Source: Oscillospiraceae bacterium
GTDB lineage: Bacteria > Bacillota > Clostridia > Oscillospirales > Oscillospiraceae
DNA: 32,603 bases
Direction of reading: 5' to 3'
Assembly (NCBI GenBank): GCA_018385135.1
Contig: JAHAWY010000027.1
Span: 1 to 32,603, forward strand
Under the pieces are notes generated by a model. The model was given only the letters and a program-made list of their open reading frames with translations, had not been told where the DNA came from and ran no database searches. Position numbers and translations under genes: made by a program. Of this stretch, positions 1-9,386 are shown one piece after another. Positions within the stretch are counted from its first letter, which is position 1. Every line of letters starts with the position of its first letter.

Positions 1-450
<450 letters not shown>

Positions 451-489
451 TTAATTTATTTTAATATCTTGCGGATAAGAAAGCGCTGT

Positions 490-1008
490 TTAAGAGCGAT
501 GGCTGGTATAGTCCTCGCAGGTCATTATCTTTGCGCCGCGGTCAATGGCGGTAACACCCGTGCGGCACAGCTCAAGTATCTCGTATTTATCAAGAATGTC
601 AAGAAAGCCGTTAATCTTGCTGGGCTTGCCCGTAAGCTCGCATACAAGGCTATCGGCTGAATAATCAACGATGCTCGCTTTGTATACCTCGCAAACGTCC
701 CGTATGGCGGCGCGCTGGCTTTCGTCCGCGGCGACCTTGACAAGCAGCAGCTCACGAAGTATCGCCTCATTCTCGTCCTCGATCTGAACCGCCTTGACCT
801 CAACGAGCTTTTTCGTCTGCAAAACGATTTGCTCGATCACGCGGTCATCGCCGCGAGCCGTAAGCGTTATGCGGGAGATGGCGGGGTCGTTGGTGGCGGA
901 AACGGTAAGTGAATCAATGTTATAGCCGCGCCGTCCGAAAAGCATGGATATGCGTGAGAGGACGTTGGCGTTGTTCTCAACAAGCAGCGCTATGATCGCA
1001 TTCGTCAT
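490..1008 (-). CDS. ilvN: Acetolactate synthase small (regulatory) subunit
   Basis: This is the 172-residue regulatory subunit of acetohydroxyacid synthase. In the family it activates the catalytic subunit and carries the valine feedback site. An N-terminal ACT domain (about residues 1-75, including FGRRGYNIDSLTVS) is followed by the small-subunit C-terminal domain ending RGAKIMTCEDY. The ATG is preceded by a strong GGAGGGGGAGAG site and lies 15 bases after the ilvB stop, so the two subunits are translationally linked. One oddity is in the effector loop: the segment that usually reads N-x-x-G-[VA]-L-x-R is NNANVLSR here, with Asn at residue 15 where the family normally has Gly. The rest of the ACT core looks normal. 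The ilvH-type name would serve equally well. Confidence 0.95.
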   Translation of the reverse strand: MTNAIIALLVENNANVLSRISMLFGRRGYNIDSLTVSATNDPAISRITLTARGDDRVIEQIVLQTKKLVEVKAVQIEDENEAILRELLLVKVAADESQRAAIRDVCEVYKASIVDYSADSLVCELTGKPSKINGFLDILDKYEILELCRTGVTAIDRGAKIMTCEDYTSHRS

Positions 1009-1023
1009 TTTCTCTCCCCCTCC

Positions 1024-2688
1024 CTATTCCATGATTGCCTCGCGCACCGTGTCGCCCGCGCTTATCATCGGCAAAACGCGCTCACTGCGCTCGATGGGGC
1101 ACACGATCCATGTAGGACGCTTTGCCGCCAAAGCCGCTTTAACCGCTTTTTCAAACTCCTCGCGTGTTTCGCAGCGATAAGAGTCCGCGCCGAAGCCCTC
1201 GGCGAGCTTTTGGTAGTCGCTCTTGCGCTCAACGGTGGTCGCCATATAATGCTTGTTGTAAAAGCTGGTCTGCCATTGGTAGACCATGCCCAGCACCTTG
1301 TTATCAAGGATAACGGTGATGACCGGCAGGTTATAGGAAACCGCCGTGCACGCCTCGTTCATGTTCATATGGAAGCTGCCGTCCGAGGTTATGTGGAAAA
1401 CCGGCGTATCGGGATATGCCACCTGTGCGCCGATGGCGGCGCCATAGCCGAAGCCCATCGTGCCCAGACCTCCGCTTGTGAGAAAGCCGCGCGGCTTTGT
1501 TTTCTTGCAAAACTGCGCCGCCCAGATCTGGTGCTGACCTACATCCGTTGAAACGATAGCCTCGCCGTTTGTGACCTCTCCTATGACCTCCATTATGTCC
1601 ATCGGGCGAATCCCGTCATAGTCGCGGTCATAAACCCTGCGGTCAATTTCGCGCCAGCCGGCGATCGCGCTCATCCAGCCCGGTCTTGGCACTGCCTCGA
1701 CCATAGGAACAAGCGCGGAAAGCTCCGCCTTCAGGTCGCCGACGATGGCCATATCAACAAGGACGTTCTTTCCGATCTCACTCTCGTCGATGTCGATCTG
1801 GATTATCTTCGCGTGCGGCGCGAAATCGGAAAGCTTTAGCGCCACGCGGTCGGAAAAGCGTGTACCAAGCGCGAGAAGCAGGTCACATTCGTCGATGGCG
1901 TGGTTGGCGGTCATGCTGCCATGCATACCGATAATGCCCATATCCAGCTCATCACCGAAGCCGATAATGCCCGTACCCATTATGGTGTGACAGGCGGGGA
2001 TCTGAGTCTTTTTAATAAGCTCGGAAAGCTCCTCGCCGGCATTGGCGCTAATTACGCCGCCGCCGAAGCAGATTACCGGGCGCTTTGCCTTTTTTATGTC
2101 GGCGGCAATGGTTGCAAGCGCCTGCGTATGTACGCTTTCGCTTTTCTTCTCCTCCCACTTGGGGGCGGGGGTATATTCATAGGTCTGAGCTGTAATGTCC
2201 TTGGGAATGTCTATAAGCACAGGTCCGCGTCTGCCGCTGCCCGCGATTTTAAACGCCTCGCGCAGCGTATCCGCCAGACGGCTGATATCACGAACAGCGT
2301 AGTTGTGCTTTGTTATAGGCTGGGTAATACCGGCAATAAAGACCTCCTGAAAGCTGTCCTTGCCGATAAGCGACGTGCCCACATTTGCGGTGATAACAAC
2401 CATCGGTACGCTGTCAAGGTAGGCTGTGGCAATGCCTGTTACCGTGTTTGTAGAGCCCGGACCGCTGGTGGCTATCATAACGCCGGTTTTTCCCGTTGCT
2501 CTGGCATAGCCGTCGGCGGCGTGGGTAGCGCCCTGCTCATGAGCTGCCAGATAGTGGTGGATCTTGTCCTGTCTGTTGTAAAGAGCCTCGTAAATATTTA
2601 GAGCCGCGCCGCCGGGATATCCGAAAATATCGGTGACGCCCTGCTCAATCAAAACCTCTGTTACAATTTCCGCTCCTGTCAGTTTCAA
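1024..2688 (-). CDS. ilvB: Acetolactate synthase large (catalytic) subunit, TTG start
   Basis: This gene encodes the thiamine-diphosphate enzyme that condenses two pyruvates, or pyruvate plus 2-oxobutyrate, at the first common step of branched-chain amino acid synthesis. The 554 residues cover all three ThDP-enzyme domains: the N-terminal PYR domain with the cofactor-activating Glu at residue 51 (YLAAHEQGATHAADGYARA), the central FAD/regulatory domain, and the C-terminal PP domain with a GDG-type metal motif present as SDGSFHMNMNEA and a distal LDN. The only start that gives the conserved beginning KLTGAEIVTEVL is a TTG at 2686-2688, eight bases behind an AGGAGG site on the minus strand; no ATG fits. 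It is the first gene of ilvB-ilvN-ilvC and follows a T-box leader, so expression should rise when the cognate tRNA is uncharged. Confidence 0.96.
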   Translation of the reverse strand: MKLTGAEIVTEVLIEQGVTDIFGYPGGAALNIYEALYNRQDKIHHYLAAHEQGATHAADGYARATGKTGVMIATSGPGSTNTVTGIATAYLDSVPMVVITANVGTSLIGKDSFQEVFIAGITQPITKHNYAVRDISRLADTLREAFKIAGSGRRGPVLIDIPKDITAQTYEYTPAPKWEEKKSESVHTQALATIAADIKKAKRPVICFGGGVISANAGEELSELIKKTQIPACHTIMGTGIIGFGDELDMGIIGMHGSMTANHAIDECDLLLALGTRFSDRVALKLSDFAPHAKIIQIDIDESEIGKNVLVDMAIVGDLKAELSALVPMVEAVPRPGWMSAIAGWREIDRRVYDRDYDGIRPMDIMEVIGEVTNGEAIVSTDVGQHQIWAAQFCKKTKPRGFLTSGGLGTMGFGYGAAIGAQVAYPDTPVFHITSDGSFHMNMNEACTAVSYNLPVITVILDNKVLGMVYQWQTSFYNKHYMATTVERKSDYQKLAEGFGADSYRCETREEFEKAVKAALAAKRPTWIVCPIERSERVLPMISAGDTVREAIME

Positions 2689-2803
2689 AGCTTTTTCCTC
2701 CTGTTTTCAAAATCCTTCCGCTGCCGTTTTTCACTATAAATCAAAGCTGCCGCAAAAGCTCATCACAGCATAACGATTTAAAGCGTGAACGCGCATAGAT
2801 ATA

Positions 2804-2846
2804 CAAAAAGCCCCTGTCTCTATTGCATAACTCAAGAGACAAAGGC
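2804..2846 (-). terminator. T-box terminator upstream of ilvB
   Basis: On the minus strand GCCTTTGTCTC pairs over 11 bases (two G-U pairs) with GAGACAGGGGC, and TTTTT follows immediately. It lies directly after the antiterminator sequence, as expected for the alternative fold of a T-box. Confidence 0.9.
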
Positions 2847-3100
2847 GCAAACCTCTGCGGTACCACTCTTATTGCTCACCCTCAGGAGCTGCACTTCCCA
2901 CGGGCAAACCACTCTGCGACGTCTATCAACGTCTGCCGCTGTAACGGGCCGCTCCCGATATTGCCTACGCAGGAAAACCTTTCAGCAAACTGCTCCGGGA
3001 TGATATTCATCGCCAGTTTCACGGCACCGCCTCTCACCCAACGGCGGCTCTCTGAAGCCTGCTTGACGATTACTTGTTCCCATCATCGCATTTATGTTAT
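2804..3100 (-). promoter_or_regulatory. T-box leader of the ilvBNC operon, probable isoleucine specifier
   Basis: The minus strand carries a full T-box layout between promoter and ilvB. A long stem I comes first with the AGAGAGCC element, then the conserved antiterminator AGAGTGGTACCGCAGAG at 2853-2869, then a terminator. The specifier bulge reads GAATATCATCCC. Aligned with the leucine leader in this window (GAACTCACCC), the codon before the conserved A is ATC (3002-3004), so isoleucine is the likely amino acid. T-boxes let the transcript through when the cognate tRNA is uncharged. The T-box call is firm. The ATC reading is weaker, because the bulge is one base longer than in the leucine leader. 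Confidence 0.93.
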
Positions 3101-3112
3101 TTGATTATTGCA

Positions 3113-3142
3113 ATCATACATCACAAAAATTAAATCTGTCAA
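3113..3142 (-). promoter_or_regulatory. Sigma-A promoter of the ilv T-box transcript
   Basis: Minus strand TTGACA (3137-3142) and TATGAT (3113-3118) are separated by 18 bases, a near-consensus pair. It begins only about a dozen bases past the stop of the upstream DUF815 gene, so the ilv operon has its own start site and is not simply read through. Confidence 0.85.
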
Positions 3143-3154
3143 CTGTGTAATTGT

Positions 3155-4345
3155 CTAAATTTCCATTTGCAGCATCGCGGTTTTATATTCAATATACTGC
3201 TTTGCAACTCTGGGGCTGCGCCCTCCGGCTCGGAGGGCATAGCTCTCCGCCTCCTCAGTCAGTTGCTTTTGCGTGAGAGCAAGGCAATTGCGCTGTGCAA
3301 TACTCTTTACCAGCGTAAGATATTCGTCCCTGTCGGGGCGCGTGAAGGTTACTACGATGCCGAAGCGTGCGGAAAGGCTGGCGCTCTCCTCAAGCGTATC
3401 ACCGAGGTGGATATCGTCGCCCCGGCGCTCGGCATTACTCTCTCTCACGAGATGGCGGCGGTTGCTGGTTGCATAGACAACGGTGTTTTTCGCGCGCGCG
3501 GCAACGCTGCCTTCAAGAATGGTCTTGAGGGCCGTAAAGTCCCTGTCCGTCTCAGCGAAGGAAAGGTCATCGATAAAAATAATAAATTTCAGGGGATTAT
3601 CCGCCAGTGTGTCAAGCAGGGCGGGAAGGCAGTGCAGCAGGCTTTTCTCAACCTGAATAAGGCGCAGTCCCCGCTCGGCGTATTCGTTGGCTATCGCCTT
3701 TACGGTGCTGGATTTTCCCGTTCCCGCATCGCCGTAGAGCAAAACGTTATTGGCGGAAAGACCGTTTAGCAGCGCCTGCGTATTCAGAATAATGCTCTCG
3801 CGCTCGCGCTCATAGCCGCAAAGCTCGCCGAGCCTTTGCGGGTCGGGGTTTTTGACGGGAACAAGCTCACCCTCAGCGGAGACAGTGAAAACAACGTTCC
3901 CGGCAAACATACCGTAGCCGCGAGAGGCGGCATTTCGCACTTGGGCGTGATATAGCTCCGCAAAATCGCGCTTTTCCGCCTCCCATCCCGGAACAGGCTC
4001 GGAAAGTCCGAAAAGCTCGGCAAAGTATGCTGAGGAAAAAGACGACGCTTCGGATAATATCTCAAGCTCGCGGAGCGCCCACTGCGAGGTATGAGCCGGC
4101 GTTTCGCGTCCGGCTACGAGGTTTTTAATATAGTCGTTCTCGTCATCGCAGGCAAGGCAAAGCACCGCGGAGCTTAAATCCTCGCCCCGGGGGTAAAGCT
4201 CTCTGGCAACGGCGCATATAGATGGATACGCGCTTGCTTCATCGGCGGAAAGCAGCGCGGACAGCGCGGAAACAAGCGGCTCGGCGCGGAGGTTTTTAAA
4301 TATTACAAGGTTGTTGAGGGCGGCGGCAAGCTGTTTTCTGTCCAT
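3155..4345 (-). CDS. DUF815-type AAA+ ATP-binding protein
   Basis: This is a 396-residue AAA+ ATPase of the type usually annotated DUF815, whose biological role is not established. A poorly conserved N-terminal half (residues 1-175) is followed by the ATPase core: Walker A GDAGTGKS at 205-212, Walker B KFIIFIDD near 253-260, and the sensor-like segment VVYATSNRRHLVRE. No membrane segment or signal peptide is visible, so it should be cytosolic. The open frame extends 20 codons further, but the ATG at 4343-4345 has AAAGGAG six bases upstream and gives the natural beginning MDRKQLAAALNNL; the longer start lies over the promoter. It has its own promoter and sits between two T-box operons, which may be coincidence of position. 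The family call is confident; no function is claimed. Confidence 0.85.
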   Translation of the reverse strand: MDRKQLAAALNNLVIFKNLRAEPLVSALSALLSADEASAYPSICAVARELYPRGEDLSSAVLCLACDDENDYIKNLVAGRETPAHTSQWALRELEILSEASSFSSAYFAELFGLSEPVPGWEAEKRDFAELYHAQVRNAASRGYGMFAGNVVFTVSAEGELVPVKNPDPQRLGELCGYERERESIILNTQALLNGLSANNVLLYGDAGTGKSSTVKAIANEYAERGLRLIQVEKSLLHCLPALLDTLADNPLKFIIFIDDLSFAETDRDFTALKTILEGSVAARAKNTVVYATSNRRHLVRESNAERRGDDIHLGDTLEESASLSARFGIVVTFTRPDRDEYLTLVKSIAQRNCLALTQKQLTEEAESYALRAGGRSPRVAKQYIEYKTAMLQMEI

Positions 4346-4384
4346 AATCTGCTCCTTTCGGCGGTGAGCTTGGTACTTTGATAT

Positions 4385-4412
4385 AGTATACACCTTTATC
4401 GCCAAAGCGCAA
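4385..4412 (-). promoter_or_regulatory. Promoter of the DUF815-type gene
   Basis: Minus strand TTGCGC (4407-4412) and TATACT (4385-4390) are 16 bases apart, upstream of the chosen ATG at 4345. This placement makes the longer start codon at 4405 unlikely, because it would lie within the promoter. Confidence 0.7.
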
Positions 4413-4471
4413 TAAGCAATGTTTCTCCGCCATTAATTTTTGGTTGAAGTGAACAAAGCTCAAAAAAGCTC

Positions 4472-4500
4472 TTGACAAACTCCTTGCACCCGTGTTAGTT
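4472..4500 (+). promoter_or_regulatory. Promoter of the leu T-box transcript
   Basis: TTGACA (4472-4477) and TTAGTT (4495-4500) are separated by 17 bases, just before the T-box leader. The -35 is perfect and the -10 weak. It is back to back with the DUF815 promoter on the other strand. Confidence 0.75.
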
Positions 4501-4507
4501 TTAGCAC

Positions 4508-4779
4508 AATAAATCAAATGCAGTGACAGGGACAAAGCCGGTTGTAAGCGTTTCAGAGAGCCGCCGTTTGGTGCGAGGCGGCACGCGAGAGCATGGCGAA
4601 CTCACCCTCGAGCAGTCAAGCCGAAAGGTCATATACCCTAGGCGCGAACGGGTTTCCTCACCGTTACCAAAGAGGCGGCATTGAGTGCGATGCTGAAAGC
4701 GGGCAGGTTTTCTGCCAACTAGAGTGGTACCGCGGAGTGATTTCAAGCTTCGTCTCTTAACTGAGACGGAGCTTTTTTG
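4508..4779 (+). promoter_or_regulatory. T-box leader of the leuACDB operon, leucine specifier CTC
   Basis: A complete T-box precedes leuA. Stem I carries AGAGAGCC and GGTGCGAGGCGG elements, the specifier bulge GGCGAACTCACCC places codon CTC at 4601-4603 (leucine), and the conserved antiterminator AGAGTGGTACCGCGGAG lies at 4721-4737. A terminator follows. Uncharged leucine tRNA should therefore relieve termination and switch on the leucine pathway, a direct match between regulator and genes. Both the T-box call and the leucine reading are well supported. Confidence 0.96.
4745..4779 (+). terminator. T-box terminator upstream of leuA
   Basis: AAGCTtCGTCTC pairs with GAGACGgAGCTT around a TTAACT loop and is followed by a T run. 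It begins a few bases after the antiterminator box, so the two folds compete. Confidence 0.92.
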
Positions 4780-4832
4780 CATTTCGCGGCATCCGTGAAA
4801 ATAAGTAAACTAAACAGGAGGTCATATAAAAC

Positions 4833-6353
4833 ATGAGGAAAATCAAGGTGTTCGACACCACCCTGCGCGACGGCGAGCAGTCTCCGGGCTGCAGCATGAA
4901 CCTTTCCGAAAAGCTGGAAATGGCGCGGCAGCTTGATGCGCTGGGTGTCGATATAATCGAGGCGGGCTTTGCCATTGCCTCTCCCGAGGACTTCAAAAGC
5001 GTCGAAGCCATATCCCAAACCGTGAAAAACTGCAAGGTTGCCAGTCTCGCCCGCTGCACAACAGGCGATATTGACGCCGCATGGAACGCCGTGAAGGGCG
5101 CGAGGTACCCGCGCATTCACGTTTTCATCGCAACAAGTGACATTCACATGGAATATAAGCTGAAAATGACGCGCGAGCAGGTTCTCGAAAGCATCGCAAA
5201 GCACGTCGCCTATGCCAAGGCATATTGCGACGACATTGAGTTTTCCTGCGAGGATGCCTCCCGCTCCGATTGGGAATTCATGTCAAAATGCTGCGAGACG
5301 GCAATCAAGGCGGGCGCGACAACGCTTAACATCCCCGATACCGTGGGCTATTCGACTCCGCAGGAGATGTTTGACCTCATCACCTATCTGCGCGAGCACA
5401 CCCCCGGAATAGACTCTTGCGACATCTCCGCCCACTGCCACGATGACCTCGGCATGGCAGTAGCCAATTCCCTTGCCTGCCTGCGCGCCGGCGCGACACA
5501 GGTCGAATGCACCCTTTGCGGCATCGGCGAGCGCGCGGGCAACGCCAGCTTAGAGGAAATCGTTATGGCACTGCACACACGCCGCGAATACTACCAAATG
5601 GAAACGAACGTCGTTACAACGCAGATTTATAAGTCCTGCAAGCTCCTTTCAAGCATAACGGGCGTTCCCATCTCGCCGAGCAAATCCATCGTCGGCGCAA
5701 ACGCCTTCGCGCATGAGTCGGGTATCCATCAGCACGGCGTTATCGCAAACGCCCTTACCTATGAAATAATGAAATCGACCGATGTCGGCATTCCGCAAAA
5801 CACCATGGTGCTCGGCAAGCATTCCGGAAAGCACGCGCTGCAAGACAGGCTCACGCAGCTCGGCTACGAGGTTTCCAAAGAGCAGCTCGACGAAATCTTT
5901 GTTCGCTTCAAGGCACTGGCGGACAAGAAAAAGAACCTCACCGACCGGGACATCATGGCTCTTGCCATGGCAAACTCCCGCATCACCGAAACTCACGCCT
6001 ATGAGCTGGCGGGACATCTTGTCAGCACCGGAAACGACATTACCAATGTTGCCTGCGTGCGGATACGCAAGGGCGAGGAGATATTTGAGGATGCTGCCAT
6101 CGGCTCCGGTCCTATCTACGCTGCCTTCACAGCCGTTGACAAAATCACCGGCGTCGGCGCAACGCTTGAGGACTTCAGTCTCAATGCCGTTACAGACGGC
6201 GAGGACGCCATGGGCGAGGCGGTGGTAAAGCTTCGCTTCGGCGACGAGCTTTACACCGGACGCGGGCTTTCCACCGACGTTATCGAAAGCTCCATCCGCG
6301 CCTATATCAACGGCATAAACAAAATCGTTGCGTCAAAGCATAGCGCCGATTAA
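4833..6353 (+). CDS. leuA: 2-isopropylmalate synthase
   Basis: This gene encodes the first committed enzyme of leucine synthesis, which condenses acetyl-CoA with 2-oxoisovalerate. The 506-residue length is normal for the full-length bacterial form. The N-terminal TIM barrel opens with FDTTLRDGEQSPG and holds the metal-binding SAHCHDDLG and the glycine-rich ECTLCGIGERAGNA. A central part carries the ANAFAHESGIHQHG signature. The C-terminal region from about residue 390 to the end matches the leucine-sensing LeuA regulatory domain, so feedback inhibition is likely kept. The ATG follows AGGAGGT by ten bases. It is the first gene behind the leucine T-box and is followed 31 bases later by leuC. 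Confidence 0.97.
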   Translation: MRKIKVFDTTLRDGEQSPGCSMNLSEKLEMARQLDALGVDIIEAGFAIASPEDFKSVEAISQTVKNCKVASLARCTTGDIDAAWNAVKGARYPRIHVFIATSDIHMEYKLKMTREQVLESIAKHVAYAKAYCDDIEFSCEDASRSDWEFMSKCCETAIKAGATTLNIPDTVGYSTPQEMFDLITYLREHTPGIDSCDISAHCHDDLGMAVANSLACLRAGATQVECTLCGIGERAGNASLEEIVMALHTRREYYQMETNVVTTQIYKSCKLLSSITGVPISPSKSIVGANAFAHESGIHQHGVIANALTYEIMKSTDVGIPQNTMVLGKHSGKHALQDRLTQLGYEVSKEQLDEIFVRFKALADKKKNLTDRDIMALAMANSRITETHAYELAGHLVSTGNDITNVACVRIRKGEEIFEDAAIGSGPIYAAFTAVDKITGVGATLEDFSLNAVTDGEDAMGEAVVKLRFGDELYTGRGLSTDVIESSIRAYINGINKIVASKHSAD

Positions 6354-6384
6354 GCCAATCAAAACAGTAAAGGACTGAGCATAT

Positions 6385-7653
6385 ATGGCAATGACAATGA
6401 CACAAAAAATCCTCGCCGCCCACGCCGGACTTGAGAGCGTGACGGCAGGTCAGCTTATTAAAGCGAAGCTTGATTTGGTGCTGGCAAACGACATTACAGG
6501 TCCTGTCGCCATCAACGAGTTTGACAAGGCGGGCTTTTCCTCGGTAAGCAACGACGCCCGCATAGCTCTGGTCATGGATCACTTTGCGCCGAACAAGGAC
6601 ATAAAAAGCGCCGAAAGCTGCAAAAAGTGCCGCAGCTTTGCAAAGCGCTTCGGCATCGAAAGCTTTTACGACGTCGGCGAAATGGGCGTTGAGCACGCCC
6701 TCATTCCAGAAAAGGGGCTTATCGCCCCGGGCGAGGCTGCAATCGGCGCTGACAGCCACACCTGCACATACGGCGCGCTGGGCGCTTTCTCAACAGGCGT
6801 CGGCTCTACCGACATGGCGGCAGGCATGGCAACCGGCGAAGCGTGGTTCAAGGTTCCCTCGGCAATAAAGGTCAATCTGACCGGAAGTCTGCAAAAATAT
6901 GTCAGCGGCAAGGACGTTATTCTGCACCTGATAGGCATGATCGGCGTTGACGGCGCTCTTTATCAGTCACTTGAGTTTACGGGCGAGGGTGTAAAGAGCC
7001 TTACAATGAGTGACAGGCTTACAATTTGCAACATGGCAATCGAGGCAGGCGCTAAAAACGGCATTTTCCCCGTGGATGATATCACCCGTGAATATATGGC
7101 GGGTCGCTGCGAGCGCTCGTGGACGGCGTTTGAGGCTGATGCCGACGCTCCCTACACCCGCGTGATCGACATTGACCTGTCCGGCGTTCCCTGCACCGTC
7201 GCTTATCCACATCTGCCCGAAAACACCCACCCAGCCGACGAGGGCGCAGGCATTGAGATAGACCAGGTCGTTATAGGCTCCTGCACAAACGGCAACCTTG
7301 AGGACATGGCGGCAGCGGCGGCGATCCTGCACGGCAGGCACGTTAAAAAGGGTCTGCGCGCCATTGTGATCCCCGCCACGCCGAAAATCTATATGGAGTG
7401 CGTCGAGCGCGGCTATGTTAAAACCTTTATGGAGGCAGGCTGCATCGTTTCCACCCCCACCTGCGGACCGTGTCTCGGCGGGCATATGGGCATTCTCGCG
7501 GCAGGCGAGCGTGCCGTTGCCACGACAAACCGCAACTTTGTAGGACGCATGGGTCACGTTGAAAGCGAGGTATATCTCGCCTCTCCCGTCGTTGCCGCGG
7601 CAAGCGCGGTCACAGGGCATATATCCCATCCCAAGGAGGTCGAGAGCGAATGA
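6385..7653 (+). CDS. leuC: 3-isopropylmalate dehydratase large subunit
   Basis: This is the catalytic subunit of the [4Fe-4S] enzyme that isomerises 2-isopropylmalate to 3-isopropylmalate. At 422 residues it belongs to the shorter LeuC/HacA-like branch rather than the roughly 470-residue enterobacterial form. The aconitase substrate motif [18 protein letters not shown] is present. The three cluster cysteines are visible as C300 in IGSCTNG and C360/C363 in CGPCLGG. The ATG follows AAAGGA by about ten bases. Its stop overlaps the leuD start by four bases (ATGA), so the two subunits are translationally coupled. Confidence 0.97.
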   Translation: MAMTMTQKILAAHAGLESVTAGQLIKAKLDLVLANDITGPVAINEFDKAGFSSVSNDARIALVMDHFAPNKDIKSAESCKKCRSFAKRFGIESFYDVGEMGVEHALIPEKGLIAPGEAAIGADSHTCTYGALGAFSTGVGSTDMAAGMATGEAWFKVPSAIKVNLTGSLQKYVSGKDVILHLIGMIGVDGALYQSLEFTGEGVKSLTMSDRLTICNMAIEAGAKNGIFPVDDITREYMAGRCERSWTAFEADADAPYTRVIDIDLSGVPCTVAYPHLPENTHPADEGAGIEIDQVVIGSCTNGNLEDMAAAAAILHGRHVKKGLRAIVIPATPKIYMECVERGYVKTFMEAGCIVSTPTCGPCLGGHMGILAAGERAVATTNRNFVGRMGHVESEVYLASPVVAAASAVTGHISHPKEVESE

Positions 7654-8141
7654 AAGCACACGGAAACGCCATAAAATACGGCAACCATATAGACACCGAC
7701 GTTATCATCCCCGCCCGCTATCTGGCAACGCAGGATGAAAAAGAGCTTGCCTCCCATTGCATGGAGGACATCGACAAAAGCTTTGTTTCCCGCGTAAAGC
7801 CGGGAGACATTATGGTTGCCGGGCAGAATTTCGGCTGCGGCTCCTCCCGCGAGCACGCGCCGATAGCAATTAAGGCAAGCGGCATCTCCTGCGTTATAGC
7901 CAAAAGCTTTGCGCGCATATTTTACCGCAATTCCATAAACATAGGTCTTGCCATTTTGGAATGTGAGAGCGCCGCTGAGGACATCGACGAGGGCGACGAG
8001 GTGGAAATCGACTTCGACGCGGGCGTTATCACCAACATCACCAAGGGCAAGACCTATCAGGCACAGCCCTTCCCTGATTTTATCAAGGAAATGATTCAAA
8101 AGGGCGGACTGATGGCGTCTATCAAGGGGGATAAGACATGA
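7650..8141 (+). CDS. leuD: 3-isopropylmalate dehydratase small subunit
   Basis: This is the 163-residue partner of LeuC that supplies the swivel domain completing the active site. The length matches the short form that pairs with 420-residue large subunits. Family motifs include [13 protein letters not shown] near the start, [14 protein letters not shown] in the middle, and [15 protein letters not shown], which contains the conserved arginine and asparagine region. It overlaps both neighbours by an ATGA, leuC upstream and leuB downstream. No separate regulation is visible. Confidence 0.97.
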   Translation: MKAHGNAIKYGNHIDTDVIIPARYLATQDEKELASHCMEDIDKSFVSRVKPGDIMVAGQNFGCGSSREHAPIAIKASGISCVIAKSFARIFYRNSINIGLAILECESAAEDIDEGDEVEIDFDAGVITNITKGKTYQAQPFPDFIKEMIQKGGLMASIKGDKT

Positions 8142-9208
8142 ACAAAACAATTGCGATAATCCGCGGCGACGGCATCGGACCTGAAATCATGGACGAGGCG
8201 CTGAATGTGCTTGCCGCAGTTGCCGATAAATACGGTCACGTTTTCACCTGCGTTGATGCTCCTATGGGCGGCAACGCGATTGACAAATTCGGCGAGCCGC
8301 TTCCTAAGGACAGTCTTGAGACCTGCCTGACTGCCGACAGCGTACTGCTCTCTGCCGTCGGCGGTCCGAAATGGGACGGTATGCCCAAGGACAAGCGTCC
8401 GGAACGCGGGCTGCTCAATCTTCGCAGCGGCATGGGGCTTTTCTCCAACATTCGCCCCGCGCGCATTTTTCCTGAGTTGAAGGATGCCTCACCCTTAAAG
8501 CCCTCAATAGTCGAGCGCGGCATTGACTTTGTCGTTGTCCGGGAGCTGATAGGCGGCGCATACTTCGGCGAGCATACGACCACAAAACGCGGCGGCGAGG
8601 ACTACGCGCAGGATATCATGGGCTATTCCGAGCATGAGATTTCCCGCATCGCCCACGTCGCTTTCCAAACCGCGCAAAAGCGCCGCAAAAAGGTCTGCTC
8701 TGTTGACAAGGCAAACGTGCTTGACTCCTCCAAGCTCTGGCGGCGCGTTGTCACCGAGGTTGCAAAGCAGTATCCAGATGTTGAGCTTTCCCATATGTAT
8801 GTTGACAACTGCGCCATGCAGATAGTAAAAGACCCCTCGCAGTTTGACGTTATCGTCACGGAGAACCTCTTTGGCGATATTCTCTCCGACGAAGCCAGCG
8901 AGATAACAGGCTCCATTGGCATGATACCCTCAAGCAGTCTCGGCGAGGGAACGCGGGGGCTTTATGAACCGATCCACGGCTCTGCGCCCGACATTGCGGG
9001 CAAAAACGCCGCCAACCCCATTGGCATGATACTCTCCGCCGCCATGATGCTGCGCTTTTCCTTTGGAATGTCCGAGGAGGCGGACGCTGTTGAAAACGCC
9101 GTTAACACGGCTCTGCGCGACGGACTTCGCACGGGCGATATGATGAGTGACGGCTGCACACAGCTTGGCTGCCGAGAGATGGGCAGGGCAATCTGCGAAA
9201 GAATATAA
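8138..9208 (+). CDS. leuB: 3-isopropylmalate dehydrogenase
   Basis: This gene encodes the NAD-dependent decarboxylating dehydrogenase that produces 2-oxoisocaproate, the last leucine-specific oxidation. The 356 residues are the usual length. The start [14 protein letters not shown] is the classic beginning of the family. [18 protein letters not shown] gives the catalytic lysine region, and [21 protein letters not shown] and [19 protein letters not shown] contain the metal and nucleotide sites. It starts inside the leuD stop codon (ATGA) and is the last gene of leuACDB, followed by a strong hairpin. The final transamination enzyme is not in the window. Confidence 0.97.
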   Translation: MNKTIAIIRGDGIGPEIMDEALNVLAAVADKYGHVFTCVDAPMGGNAIDKFGEPLPKDSLETCLTADSVLLSAVGGPKWDGMPKDKRPERGLLNLRSGMGLFSNIRPARIFPELKDASPLKPSIVERGIDFVVVRELIGGAYFGEHTTTKRGGEDYAQDIMGYSEHEISRIAHVAFQTAQKRRKKVCSVDKANVLDSSKLWRRVVTEVAKQYPDVELSHMYVDNCAMQIVKDPSQFDVIVTENLFGDILSDEASEITGSIGMIPSSSLGEGTRGLYEPIHGSAPDIAGKNAANPIGMILSAAMMLRFSFGMSEEADAVENAVNTALRDGLRTGDMMSDGCTQLGCREMGRAICERI

Positions 9209-9240
9209 TTCCAAGCCGGAAATGTGCTTCCGGCAAGTCC

Positions 9241-9277
9241 GGCACGGCGGCAGCTCCCTCTCCGCCGTGCCTTTGTT
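9241..9277 (+). terminator. Terminator of the leu operon
   Basis: GGCACGGCGG (9241-9250) pairs perfectly with CCGCCGTGCC (9262-9271), followed by TTTGTTTGTT. A smaller hairpin, GCCGGAA/TTCCGGC at 9215-9234, lies just before it. Confidence 0.85.
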
Positions 9278-9297
9278 TGTTATAAAAAAGATTTTCA

Positions 9298-9326
9298 TTG
9301 AATTGGTCTAATATTAGTGCTATCAT
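9298..9326 (+). promoter_or_regulatory. Promoter of the ABM-domain gene
   Basis: TTGAAT (9298-9303) and TATCAT (9321-9326) are 17 bases apart, downstream of the leu terminator and about 60 bases before the ATG. The gene is therefore probably a separate transcription unit. Confidence 0.65.
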
Positions 9327-9386
9327 ATTCGCAGTATAGTCGCCTGCACAGCGGCAATCAACGCACATAATGAAGGAGAAAACAAT

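Noticed and set aside
1900..2601. A 233-residue plus-strand open frame opposite ilvB
   Set aside because: It lies entirely within ilvB on the other strand and shows no recognisable protein features.
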